64,000 nt of DNA from Trochalopteron elliotii. Lineage: Eukaryota > Chordata > Aves > Passeriformes > Leiothrichidae. The notes beneath the pieces are model-generated. The model was not told where the DNA came from. It ran no database searches and saw only the letters and a program-made list of their open reading frames with translations. Both the position numbers and the translations under genes were made by a program. The stretch's first letter is position 1; the number at the start of each line of letters is the position of its first letter. Of this stretch, positions 12,901 through 25,300 are shown piece after piece. The stretch is from assembly GCA_024734555.1 (NCBI GenBank), contig JANPWX010000060.1:3137571-3201570 (forward strand), in the 5' to 3' direction.

Positions 12901-14481
12901 AAAAATTCTCACCATGAGAATGAGGAAAAAACTGGGCCTAAGTTTGCTATTTCTGCAGAACCATTAAAATGTTAAATGCTATAAAGCTTTTATGTTTTTG
13001 ACATCTAAGCAGAATAAGTAGATGAGCAAATAATTTTTTCAGTTAGCTTAGAAAAATGCTTGTCTTTTTAATATCTGAAAATGACAGCTTTGCAGTTCTA
13101 TTCTCATTTTATCCATCACTTCTAATTGCAGAGTAGAGTGCCTTCTCAACTGCCTGTAACTTCTGTGGCCATTTATTCCACTGCAAAAAGGGTAGAAAAG
13201 ACACTACTCAATGCTGTTTAATCCTTAAACTGCCTATATTGAATTTTTGCCTTTTGAAAACTGGTATCTATTTTACTCTATCTGTGACTGCTATATTTTC
13301 TAATGGATATAGTTACAGAGAAGAGGAAAATTATGCTGCTAATTAAGAATTTAAAAAAGTAAAAATTCATCATGATTTGTTTTTCAGTATTCCCCATGCT
13401 GGAAAAACAGTGTTGTCCACATTCAGTAAAATTCTAACAAGAAGCCTGCATTGGAGTCTGGGAAAATTATAATCCTCAAGAGCAACTTATATCTCCAGAA
13501 ATCAGAAGACTCTTGAAATAGAAGCACCAGCCAGTACATGCAGAGCAGTATTTATCTGGGCTCTCTCCCCTGCACAGAATCAAATTACTTTGGAATTAAA
13601 GTTTGAAAAATGATAAGTTGAAATATTTAGGGAAAAAAAAATCACTACGGTACAGGTCAATGAAAGAAATAATGAAAATACAGAAAGACATTCAGAATAT
13701 TTTTACTGCACCAAATTCACATTAGCTGATTGGTCATATATAAATTTTTATGACAGAAATTGTATGGACATGTTATGCAGGGGTGGAGCTGGAGAGAAAG
13801 AGATGATCAGATTTATCTGTGTGACAGGACAGGCTTGTTCCTGCTATTCTGGCTCTGTGTGCACTTTTCCAAAAGGGGGAACCCTCTTTTTGAAGGCAGG
13901 AATTGAATGTAGTAAGAGCTGTCCCTGGATCACCTAGGATTTCATTTCCTGCAGAGCTGAACACGCTGGGGCAGGGTTTGGAAGGGTTGTTACAGAGGGT
14001 GCATTAACTTCTGAGTTTCTCACCATGATAGGTCATGGAGAACCTGGGACAAGAGAAAGAGCAGGCAAGAGGAAGTATATATACTCCAGCTCATAAATTC
14101 AGTACATTTCTGTACCAAACTGGGCATGGAAGAAGTTATAAAACACTATTTCATTAAAATTAATAAATATTTCAAATTTATTTATATAATTATAAATATC
14201 ATTTAAAATAATTAATGAATACATTCATTCCCTTTGCAGTCACATTTCTAGTGCTCTGACAGTAAATTAATTCTCCACCTTTTGTGGGTTTGATCACAAA
14301 GAACATGGATTATTTGGAATGACTCTTCCTATTGTCAAGGCTCACCATATAAATTTGAAATTGCTCAACCACTATGTTAACAAGAATGCTTTGGTGTCAT
14401 TCTTTGTTTCATTTTATATGTTTCAAATTAGGGTTTTCTGGATCAGATTTAGGTTTATATTTTCTTGCTTCTATTTCTTGA
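12901..14481. other. Unique AT-rich non-coding DNA
   Basis: Nothing recognisable. AT-rich tracts occur around 14150-14220. No gene or repeat can be supported. Confidence 0.5.
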
Positions 14482-14622
14482 AAATTGAGCTCATATTGAG
14501 CTCACCTTCAACCAAAACTCCCACATCCCCTTCTTCAGGGCTGCATTCCAGCCTCTTGTCCCCCAGTCCATAAGTACATCCAGGATTACACCATCCCAGG
14601 TGCAGAATCCAACATAATTGTT
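14482..14622 (-). mobile_element. CR1 retrotransposon fragment, minus strand
   Basis: The plus strand reads TGAGCTCATATTGAGCTCAC, then a CTTCAACCAAAACTCCCAC block, GGGCTGCATTCCAGCCTCTT, GTCCCCCAGTCCATA and TCCCAGGTGCAGAATCCA. This is the complement of the CR1 region near the C-terminal end of ORF2. Both flanks are lost or too diverged to see. It is an isolated internal relic with no intact frame. Confidence 0.85.
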
Positions 14623-17285
14623 CTCAGTAGAAATTGCTTTCCACAGAAATAAGCAAAGAGATATTATATCAAAGAAATATCTTCATTATTTTACACTGAA
14701 CAAATTATGGTGAAAACCTCTTCCCAAGCTGTGGGATAAGAGAGAATGAAACTTACTGTGAGAATTTTGTATCACAGGTGCCTGCAAGCTGAGCATACCT
14801 GTTAGCTGCTGCTTCCAGATATTTGCTGATGAACTGATGTTGTCTCATCATTATCCTGATATTTGTAATTCCTTTCTTCCAGGATAAACCACATCTTTCT
14901 TTGTTCAGCTTTTCCAAAAGAATATATAAAGCAAAGATATTTTTCTAAGTTAGTCAATGGAAATGCTATGATAATGTGTTTAAAATTCACTGTAAGTCAC
15001 TTTGTTGATGTCAGTATTATGAGATACTCTATAAGTTAAATTGTACTGTATTGTAAATCTGTCCAGTAGATCAATACATATTATGAAGTACCAAACTAAT
15101 TTATTTTGCCTTCCTCTTAAATGAAAACCTAAGTGGTCTGAGACTGGATTATTAATTTGAAATAATTTTTAAAGAGAGAGCTTCTTTTTTTGATGAAATT
15201 AAAAAAAGAAAAAAACAAATCAAGAAAGATAACACAGAGATATCTGAAAGATTAACAGTAATTTAGTCTTTCTCTAACCTTGTCAGATGATGATTTTACA
15301 GTAGCAGAAGTATGTGATGGAAGAAGGGAGGTTGATACTGTGGCACTTTGTACAGATATTCTGTGTGTCAAATGCCAGATGTCCCTGTATGTTAGTGCTG
15401 GGACACTGCTGACAGCCCAGGGCAGGAGCTGGAGCCCTCATGGAAGGATTGCCCTGTTTTGTCCCAGCCAGGATCTATGTGCATTTCCACACCTGCTCAT
15501 CAAGCCTGAAATGCACTGAGGGTTAACTCACCCACCTGCCCAGACCTGCTCTCACAGCAGTGTCTGTAAGATGCTCCAACTGATTTTTCAGCTGCTTAAA
15601 AAAGATATTAATTCAACATTTGGTAAATTAACCAAGTAGTATGGACATGCATCACTTCTCTTTATACCTTCTAAGGCCTGAGAGAATTCACTAAAACCAA
15701 GAAACTTTAAACACTTTGTACCAAAATTTGATGTCCTATTAACTTCAAGGTGGGGAGTGGGGTGTCTTCTGGTGGAATGCATGTGAACTCTTTTTGCTCG
15801 TTAAATGTAGAATGCATTTATCAGGTCAGTTCAGGCACACTGACAATTCCATGGTCAAATAGCTGCCTGCAATCCTCTAACTACCACAGGTACAGCCTCC
15901 TGTGCTGCTAGCACAGCCACCTTGATTTACCAGACAGAATATTCATAAACATTTCAACTATAGTCACTGTATTAGACCAAAAGGTGCTGCAAGATTGGAT
16001 CTCAGATTGGCATGCTACTGCTACAGCTTGCTGAAATGAAAGAATTTTGTTTGGGAGCTCTTTTTAAACAGCTCAATTTTCAGACCACTCAGATTTGGTG
16101 TTTGCCCCAGAAATAATTTGAAATTACCTAAACCATTTGCAATTTCACTCTACTTTGGCAGCACTGTGATAAACGTTATGATTTTTGCTAAGTCATAGGA
16201 TACAATGTTTATTCTGAGATGTCATGCACTTTCCATTTCAGAAAATCAGATCATTGTTTGCTGGCATTTGAACTGAACATGGATTAGTAATTTATGCCAA
16301 GAAAGTCCTGAATTTGGTTATTAAATGAGAGGGCACCTGGATGGTTCTTACTTATATATACATATATTCAAAGCAAACTTAATTTTTTAAAAATCACATT
16401 TAATCTTTTCTCCTGGAGTTGCAAGTGGATGGGAAAATGGTTAGAGTCTTCACAGTCCTTCCTTAAGTGTGCAAGCAGCAGCAAATTAATTGTGAAAAGT
16501 CAAGTATTTAGGTTACTGTATCCTGGTCTTTCAGGTTATTTTTATTTCCGTGGTTATGAGCTAGGAATTATCTTTTCCTGTTCCTTCTCTTACACATCTA
16601 TGTTGTTTCTCCAGGCTGTGCTTAATTTGTTATTTTTATGCTGAATCATCTATGCTCACATCTGTCATACTCTGTCATATCTCCCTTCTTTCATTGTTGC
16701 AAGATCTCCATCTCTGGTTTCCCGAAATTTCAAAGTCCTCTATCCAAATAATTTAATTAAACCTGTATTTAAAATGTGTCCCTCAGCAATTTTGGCTTGA
16801 TCAGCTTGACCACTCTGACCCACCAATTACCCTTGTTCTATCAAACCAGGTTTAGGCTTCTGACCTTTATCTTAAGACATCTTAATTCTTTCTTTCTGCA
16901 ATATGTCTGTTTCAGAGTCCCAGACTGAGATTTATGAAAAGTACTTGGGCATTTTCAGATGAAAGAATGCATCTGAGTGAATATTCACTAGCAGCAGTTA
17001 CCTAATTCCCCCTGGGAGTCACAGCCATTCATTCTCCTTGTCAGGATGATCCACAGCCCAGCCTTGCAGCCTCCTTCCACACCCTCATCCTGGCTTCTCT
17101 TTTCCTCCTGGCAGGACCCAACTTCCTTCCCCTTTGTCCTAAACAAAATTCAGTGCCATCCAGTCTGTGGGGAAGTTTGCAGCAATTTGGAACACTGCTC
17201 CGCCAAACAATCTCCTCCATTGCAAACATGTTTTTTAGGTTTTTCCAATTAACCATAGCACAACTGAGGAGGTGTAAATGATGAG

Positions 17286-17300
17286 CGGGTTATAAACCCG
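17286..17300. repeat. Small perfect hairpin (CGGGTT-ATA-AACCCG)
   Basis: Six-base arms flank a three-base loop. The arms contain CpG, which is uncommon in this AT-rich region. No function is evident. Confidence 0.4.
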
Positions 17301-17705
17301 GAGAGACTGCTACAGCCTGATAATGGCAATTCCAACAAGGGCCTAGGGCTAAGTGGAGGAGCCTCTTATTTTATGCTTTCCTTTGAAAATCTCTTTGTGT
17401 CCACCTGAAGTGAAAGTGTGCCAAAACTTTTGGCAAAAATGAGACTTTGGCCAAATGTTCATGTTTGGCTCAAGAAATTCAGGTTTTCCATCTTTTACGC
17501 TCATCTTCCAGGAAGCCTATTCTAGAGTTTAGAAATAATCCTCTGAGACTTCATCAAAGTTAATACTGTTGCCAGTTTTGGCACAATTCAGTTGGAGCAG
17601 AAAACATTTCATTGAAAAAATTCTGACTAGTTCCCTAAATGTCATTACATTCATTAAGCACATATGTAACAGTAGCTGAATTAGGTATCTGTTTGCATAC
17701 ATCAA

Positions 17706-17739
17706 GTCATCTGAAATATTATGTCATCTGAAGTATTAT
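17706..17739. repeat. Two tandem copies of a 17-bp unit
   Basis: GTCATCTGAAATATTAT at 17706-17722 is repeated at 17723-17739 with one mismatch. A simple local duplication. Confidence 0.85.
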
Positions 17740-18656
17740 GAAGTCAAATAGAGCTTAAGGGTTGGTTGAGTAACAGTGTCATAAATTTCACTAATCATTG
17801 GTCTTTAACTTGATGCTCATTATAACACATCTGAGAAAAAAAAAACTAATTGAAACATCAGGAAATGGTCAGAACTCAAATGAAAAACATTAGCAAACAA
17901 AACAAAAGAAAGCATTTTAATTAACTCAGAATAATGAATTAGTGTGACTGGCAAATGAAATTGCTCTTCAAGTCCTAACACACTTTTTTTATTTGAACTC
18001 ATAACAGGATTATTTATCAAATGAATTAATTTTCTGTTCATAGAAACATCAACTTTTAAGCAACACATGAAGACATAAAATTAGTTTAATAGCTTTAAGG
18101 GTTTAGGTCACCATCATCCTGTAATCAGGAACAGTTTCAATTAATATAATTACACTATATTTGTGGTAAAAATATATATAACCTTTTTGAGGTTTTTGTA
18201 TTTATCTGATTTTTCTGCTAGCTCATGTAAAAGTAGTCAAGTCTTCTCAGTCTTTGTCTGGCCATATGAAGAAATAATGGATGTTTTCCAGACTGTTACC
18301 AAAATAAAATACATTCATTTAAAGTGTGACTAAAATGGCTTATCTGCAGTAAATTCTAATGCATTTTAACTAGTTCACTGCAAAATTTAGTTTAGACTTA
18401 TTTAATCTGTTTCTTGCTTCTTACATGAAAGAGATTCTGATCTCAAAAAGATTCAGATTGGGAACATTCCATTTTGTTTCTCCCAGAAAGGACGTGAGGA
18501 TGAGTCAGGCATACACAAGTGGAAGCAGCCAGTACAGGGGCTCCAAGGAAATGGGACATTTTCTTCCAGCTCAACCATCCTGGGCCAAGAGCCAGTGACC
18601 CAGGACCATATCCAGAGGATCTGTAAGTATCTCCTAGAATACATATATCTCCTAGA

Positions 18657-19308
18657 ATGGAGACTCCACAGCCTCTGGGAAGCCTGTGCTGGTCACCCTT
18701 GGTCACACTCACGGTTAAAAAGAGGTTATAGCTGGACCCTCCTGTGTTTTAGTTTTTGTCCATTGCTTCCCCCATCCCTGGGCATCATCTTCAGATAGTT
18801 GTAAAAGATTCCATACAACCCTTTTCTCCTCTAGACCAAACAGTCCCAGCTCTGTCAGCATTTCCTCACAGCAGAGATGCTCCTGTCCCTTCATCATCTC
18901 TGTGGTCCCTCATTAAAACCTCTCCAGTATCCACATCCCTCTTGTTCTGGGGAGCTCAGTTCTGGACACATATGGTCTGGTATGCTGTGGTGTTGAGTAG
19001 AGGGGGTGGATCACCTCCCTCATTTCACTGGTAACATTTCTAATGCAGCCCAAGGGATGTCAGCATTCCTTACTGCAAGGTCAGGTTCTGTCCCCTGGCC
19101 CACCAGGACCTCTGGGGCCTTTTCTGCAAAGCTGCTTTCCAACCAGGTGGCCCCCATCACATCTTGGTGCTTGGGAATGCTCCTTCCCAGGTGCAGAATT
19201 TGGCACTTCAGGAGGTTCCAGAGATGAGCCAATTTCTTCACTGTGGTGTCTGTGGATGGCAGCTTGGCCTGCCAAGCCATGCCCCCTGTTTTGTGTCCTC
19301 AGCACAAT
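18657..19308 (-). mobile_element. CR1 retrotransposon fragment, minus strand, about 650 bp
   Basis: This is the longest recognisable transposon piece in the window. Reading along the plus strand, the complement of CR1 appears in the expected order: a GGAGACTCCACAGCCTCTGG block, the CTGTGTTTTAGTTTTTGTCC block, CTCCTCTAGACCAAACAGTC, CTCACAGCAGAGATGCTCC, the CTGGGGAGCTCAGTTCTGGA block, GTAGAGGGGGTGGATCACC, TCCCAGGTGCAGAATTTGG, and finally TTTTGTGTCCTCAGCA. On the minus strand this is the end of ORF2 (reverse transcriptase) plus 3' UTR. The reading frame is broken by stops and small indels. The extreme 3' end, with the tail octamers, is missing at the left, and the element is 5'-truncated at the right. 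Confidence 0.92.
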
Positions 19309-22300
19309 CCTGGATCATTTTGTATTTCTCCCTTTGTAGAAATTTAAACACTTGTGCTATTTTTAGAACTTTTTCAAACCATAACCTAAAATTTGAGGTC
19401 TGAAGTACAGTTTAGAGAGTCACTTTAGGCTATGGAAACCTGTATCTGAAACATCAGTAAAGATATAAAAGAGGTGTTCAAGAGCTTGCACTTGTCATAA
19501 TTTTCACCACTACATGTATACCTTTATAAATATTGAAAAAATCAAATTACTTTTATGTCACTCAGCTACTTAACTATGAGCACTCAACAGTTTCAGCTTG
19601 GATAGTTATCCAAAATAGATGAATTACTCTCTTGGTTATGCAAAATAGGTTCAGGTAATACAAAATAGGTGCAAAGGTCTCAGAAAAATTTTCTTTAGTA
19701 AGCATTAGGATTTTGTACTTCAGTTCTGGCTCAGGAGAGAAAAAAAAATAAATTAAACGCTTCAAAATAAATGTGAAGGATTTGTTTGACAACACAAAAT
19801 TTCTGTTTGGGTTTCAGTTTTGGTGAAACACTGGACTGACTAATTTTCATTGCTTAGGCATACACTCACTACATACATAAACACATCAAACCTCAGATGT
19901 GCACACAATGTGTCTGCCAGCACTGAGATCTTAACAGACCAGCCAAGTCTTAAGCAATTTGCATAAAACCTGAGGAACCTTGCATGACTTTCCCTTGCTT
20001 CTGGTGCCTTCAACTCACACTGCTGGGAAGACACAGCCTATCCCCCTGCTCTAAGACCATGCTGGGCACGGCTCCTCACATCAGCTATGGAGAGCTGGTT
20101 CTGTCACCTACTGAGCTCTGGTAGCACTGGGAATCTCATGTGCTGGGTTAAAAGGGGCACAGAGATAGAGATCTCTGTCACTGACACCACAGCTCCTGTC
20201 CCTGAGATGCTACACCCAGAGCCCACAAGAACTCTGCAGAATCAAGCTCCATAGAGAGGTAATGATCAGCTAGAAATATTGATAAAACTTTATGAACTAT
20301 ATTGTAAAATATAACATAACCATCTGTCCCTTCATCAGTCTAACTCAATCATGTGCTATTTCAATTCAAATCTGAATCTGGAACTAGAGTTCATTTTGCA
20401 GAACACAGCCTGTGGCTGATGTTAACAGTATCATGATTAATACAGAGAAAAGACCAACCAGTCTTCAGAAATCTGGGATAAATAAAAGAGAATGTTTGCC
20501 CTTTTGATCATTGCTGATATGGTTTCCATCCCAAGAGCTTCTCTATATATGAGGAATATGCCATTCTGTGTTGCATGGTGAGCAATCAAGTGTGTTTGTT
20601 GTGGGACACTTATGTGGAGTCCTTAACATCAGTGGAGCTCCAGTAGGTGCAGGGCTTGGCTCATTCCAGGTTTAGGTGTTTGGGTCTGTCAGAGTGTAAA
20701 GTGTAGCTAAATAGGAATAACATTTTTCTTTCTCTTTTCCATTCATTTTGCATAACCTAAACAGAGTCTAGGTGAATCAGGTCCTTTGTGCAATGTATAA
20801 TATACGTGATCTCCAGGAAAGATATTTTCTTGTAGGAACTTAGATCAACTGAAAACTTACTAATGCAATTCCTCTCAACACATGGTAGAATTGCAGTTGC
20901 CAAGCTGGAAAAACATAATTTTATGATTTCTATATTGCCACTGTACTGCAAGAAGTTGATCAATTAGTGAAAGTGCAGATACATGTGAGTATATAATAAA
21001 CTGAAAACAAGCTACCTACCCCACCATTTCCAAAAGAACTAATCAAGCAGTACAAGGAAAATAAATGTAAATAAAATATTGATTAAGAACTAAAAGGATT
21101 CTAATTATATTACTTCCAGAAATAATTTAATTTAACCTGAACAGACAACTGGGAACAGATACTTTTCCTTAGCATTTTTTAAATTGCTAATTAAAATTTC
21201 CAGGAGGATATTCAAGTTTAGTGCCTGGATTTTAAAAATAAATATTGTTTACTTCATTTCAATATGAATTTAACAAGGTTTGCGTAGTGCCAGAATGTAA
21301 TATTGCACATACATTCTTTTAAAAAGAATCAGATAACATGGATGCTGTACATAATACACTGTTGGCATAAAGTAGTTTTTAATTAAGAAAATTTGAATAT
21401 TGGAATGTGATTCTGGTTACATCTATTCCATGTTCCCATATAGATTTAAATCTACATTGTTTATGGAATTGTTGGGAGATAACTAGTGTTTTGGTAGGAT
21501 AAAATCTCTTATATTGAGATTAATGCAAAATGAATATTGCTGTAAACTGATCTTAGCCTAATTCAGTATCTTGCTTTCAACTAAAAAACAAAGCCAGTTG
21601 GGCACTTAAATGTTTCCTTTGATCTGAACAACAGTGGTATGGTTTCCACTCTAACATTACAAGTTACTTGGTCATTTACAACTTTTTCCCCCAAAATATT
21701 TCACTTTCTTTACTATAAGAAGAGGAAAATTATGTTCTATCAGATGTTGTGAGGATGAATAAATCTGAAATGTGAGATTGTTTGGATCCTACAGTTAACC
21801 AGGCTGCATGAGTAGGTCAGACAGATGGTGACTGCCATAAATGAAAACTGTAGTACTTCAAGGAGTGCTCAGCAGTAAAGGATAAAATGCCATTCTCTTC
21901 TTGCCCTTTGAACCTGATCAACTACAGCATGAAGAACATTCAGAGGGGCTTGAAACATATATTCCTTAGTCAAACAAAAGAACTTCGAACATGACAGTCA
22001 TACCCCTAGGGGCAACCCACAGCTAATACAGTCACACAGTAAAATTTTAATCTGTCTGAATGGAAAATAAAAGTGAGCTAAATATTGGTATATTTTACTC
22101 TAAAGCAAGAGTGCTCAGGATCAAAAATGTGCCCCAAGGGATAACAAAATAAACCCCCCACAATTTCATCAGAGTGTAAAGTTCATGGAACATAATTTAA
22201 AAAAATATCCCAATGTATTTATCAGTCTGTTCCATTTGTTTTGCAATTTTGAATAAAGTTCATTTCTTATTTAGTTCCTGATTCTGTACTTCCATTAAGA

Positions 22301-25300
22301 GAGGATGATGAATATGTATGTTTGCAATTTCCTTTGAAATCTGCACAGAAAGCAGGAATGAACACTAAATCCAGATAAATCACTGCAGAGTCTCAGTGGC
22401 TGACAAGTATGTCTTGCCTGAATGTGCCCAGTTGCTTGCACATGTGTCTACTCATTCCTGTGCTTGACAAGGAATCACCTTAACAGCACAGAGACAACAG
22501 CCCTTAAACTGTGACACAGATGTGGGCTTTCCACAAAGGCATTTAATTACAAGAGCTTCTTTTCAAGGTGAAGAGAGCATGGCTGCTAAAAGAAAAAAGA
22601 GATAAAATTATGTGGACGACACCAGTGGGGGAATATATATCCCATATTTCCTGACATTTGTCATGAGGTTTCAGTTCTTTACTGTGAGTTGAATGAATTC
22701 CACAAAGAAAGTTGGATGAATCCTACAGGACAGGCCTTTTTGTTAAAACCATGTCCCTCCACCATATCTGCTGTTTGGCTGCTTTATCTCTAAAAGTAGC
22801 TTAGTGACAGATTTAGTTTCGTCAAAGTGACAAAAGTGAATCATACTCATGAGGGGAAGCACAGACACTCGGGTGAGGGTTTTATCCAAACCTCCCCTTT
22901 TTTTGTGCAACACCTGTTTTATGTTTCCTCTTTCTCAGCTGAGCCATAATGCTGAGGTGGCCTGAGCACAGGAAGAGACCTTGCTCTCCAGCAGCCACCT
23001 AGACACAAGCTACCCCATTTCCATCCCCAGTTCAGAGCCAAGGAGGCAAGATGTACCCAGCCTTCAAATTCTTTTAACTGGGACTGGAAGAAGTACAATT
23101 GCCAAGTGTGTGCCCAGAAATATTAGCAACAGGTGTTTCCCAATCCTTTGCAGCAAGTCTTGAGAAAATTCTCCTGTTTCCTGCTGCATGGGTGTAAGGT
23201 GATAGGTTGGCACCAACAAGCAAGGTCTTTGCACCCTGTTACACTGAACAGAGGATGCCCCTCAGAAGAACGATGCAGGAATATAAATCTCTATATTCAT
23301 TCATTAATTATGTCACCTAGTGAGTGAGCTGACTAGATTAAATATAGAGAAAATATTAATCACACTTTCCCTACTAGCATGAGGTAATGCTTGCCTTTTT
23401 CCATGTAGCCCTTCAGAATGAGAGGTGGGAGGAGATGACTTTATGGTGTCATGGGATTGTCTGTGAGCTGGAACGATACTGGGTTGAGAGAGTGGTTGTG
23501 GGATAGTCACTGGAAACTTGTGATGGTAAATATTTAGCCTAGCACACTCCTGCAGCATCTGCAAAACCCTGAGGATGGGATCTGTGTGGAGATGACCTTG
23601 AATTCAACTAAAATTACATTGGTTGGAAGAGATGCAGTGAGATGGGCAGGGAGGATACAGATGTCACCAGGCCCTCTTGCCTGAGGCAATAATTGCTGAG
23701 GGCTTTGGAGACCAGAAAGATGCTGAAGATGCTGGGCTGAAGAGCACAATGGATTCAAGGATGATACCAGGGTGTGGTAACAAAGGAAAGTACCAGGGCA
23801 CAATATTGGTCTGGATGGTGCTGGGACAATATTGGGGAGAGGAGTGGGGAAGAAAGGCAGGCAGTTCCTGGGGAGATGGGACTGCAGGCATGTGAAACCT
23901 GGTGTAACCCACATGGCTGCTGATGTTCTCTCTCTCACAGCACAGCAGTCATGATGAAATGATCTCTGGGTCAGACCAAATGGGTGAAATGAGCACAGCC
24001 CCTGCACTTGTGTTGATGCTGTCACAGGGCAGACAGGAGGAAGGCTGGACCAACTCTGCTGCTCCTTCCAAGTAAAGAAGGTTCCAAATTCAGGATGAAA
24101 TGTGGATGACCAGTCTGCAGTCACAATTTAGCTGAAATATGCTTTCACATTTACTTTAGTGTCCCAGTAGTCCCTGGGACAAACATGCCCTGTGAAGCAC
24201 ATAGGCTAAAGTGTTTGTCCTACAGAGCCTTGGGAGTGTGATTAATATTTACTAGCAGGTCTTGGCAGGTCTTTGTAGGTAGATTAGTAGGTAGACATTA
24301 CTTATTAGTAGATAATTATGCTGGTTAATAATAATGCATAATTATGGTTACTTGTTGAAAACCAGACTAATATTTTCTAATTGCTTAATGTAACAGAAAC
24401 TATGTTAGAGGTATTTCTTAAGATGATGGCAAACTCCAATACCTGAAGTCACAAAAAAAATGCTCATGAATGAGCAGGTTATCAGAACAATGTTTGAAAA
24501 AAATATACAGAGCCTACTCTCAAAAAGGTTATGGATCATGGAAAACTAGAGTTTATTCAGACATTATTTCTGAATCCAAGACCCACTGACATTCTCTGAA
24601 TAAAATATTCATAATTTGTCCTGGCAGGATGGATTTGGTCATAGCTCTGCCATTACAGCTGTTTGTGCTTTCCCTTCTGCTGGTGGATTTCAGCTGGCGT
24701 TATGGCATATTCTGAGATTTTCATTTTCATGCAGCAACTTGAGGTCTGATTTCCACAGAGGGAGTTAGAGGGGTGTGGGGCAGAGGGGTTTCTCAAGGAA
24801 GAATTCTACCTGGGTGAGCAGAGTCAAACTCATGTCTGTCAGTGCCCTTCTGCTCTGCACAACTGTGCTGCACTCCTGCAGCAACTACAAACCCTTCCAA
24901 ATGTTTCTGTAGTTATTTGTTTCTCTTCTGTCTTCCCCAAGGTGGAAGATTCATAGCTAAACAGAGAAACTCCTTGTATGTGAGTTAAAAAGGGTAAAAT
25001 ATGATCTTCAAATATATGAAGGCCAACCTAGATCCTTTGTTACTGAGACCTGTTTTTCTTCTATATGACATCTAAAAGAATGTCCTTCCTTCTTTTTTTT
25101 TTCAATTTTTTGGTTCTTGACTGGACTGTTTACCACCTTACAGTGTGTACAGTTGTTGTTACATTTTGTCATTAAATTTTCTCTATGCTCTTATCACTGT
25201 ATTCTATATTCAACAATTGTCAGCAAAATCAGTGAGATAAGAAACTGATTTGAAAAAAAACAAGTAAGAGAGATACAGTATTTATGAAATAAGGGAGTAT

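Larger units (their letters stand above)
14623..18656. other. Unique non-coding DNA
   Basis: No gene recognised. Includes the hairpin at 17286-17300 and the 17-bp duplication at 17706-17739, listed separately. A two-copy 12-mer, ATCTCCTAGAAT, occurs at 18629 and 18647, just outside the CR1 fragment that follows. Confidence 0.5.

Noticed and set aside
19006..19403. Multiple open frames around 19.0-19.4 kb
   Set aside because: Most of this lies in a decayed CR1 fragment; only the minus strand could relate to the CR1 reverse transcriptase, and that frame is broken.
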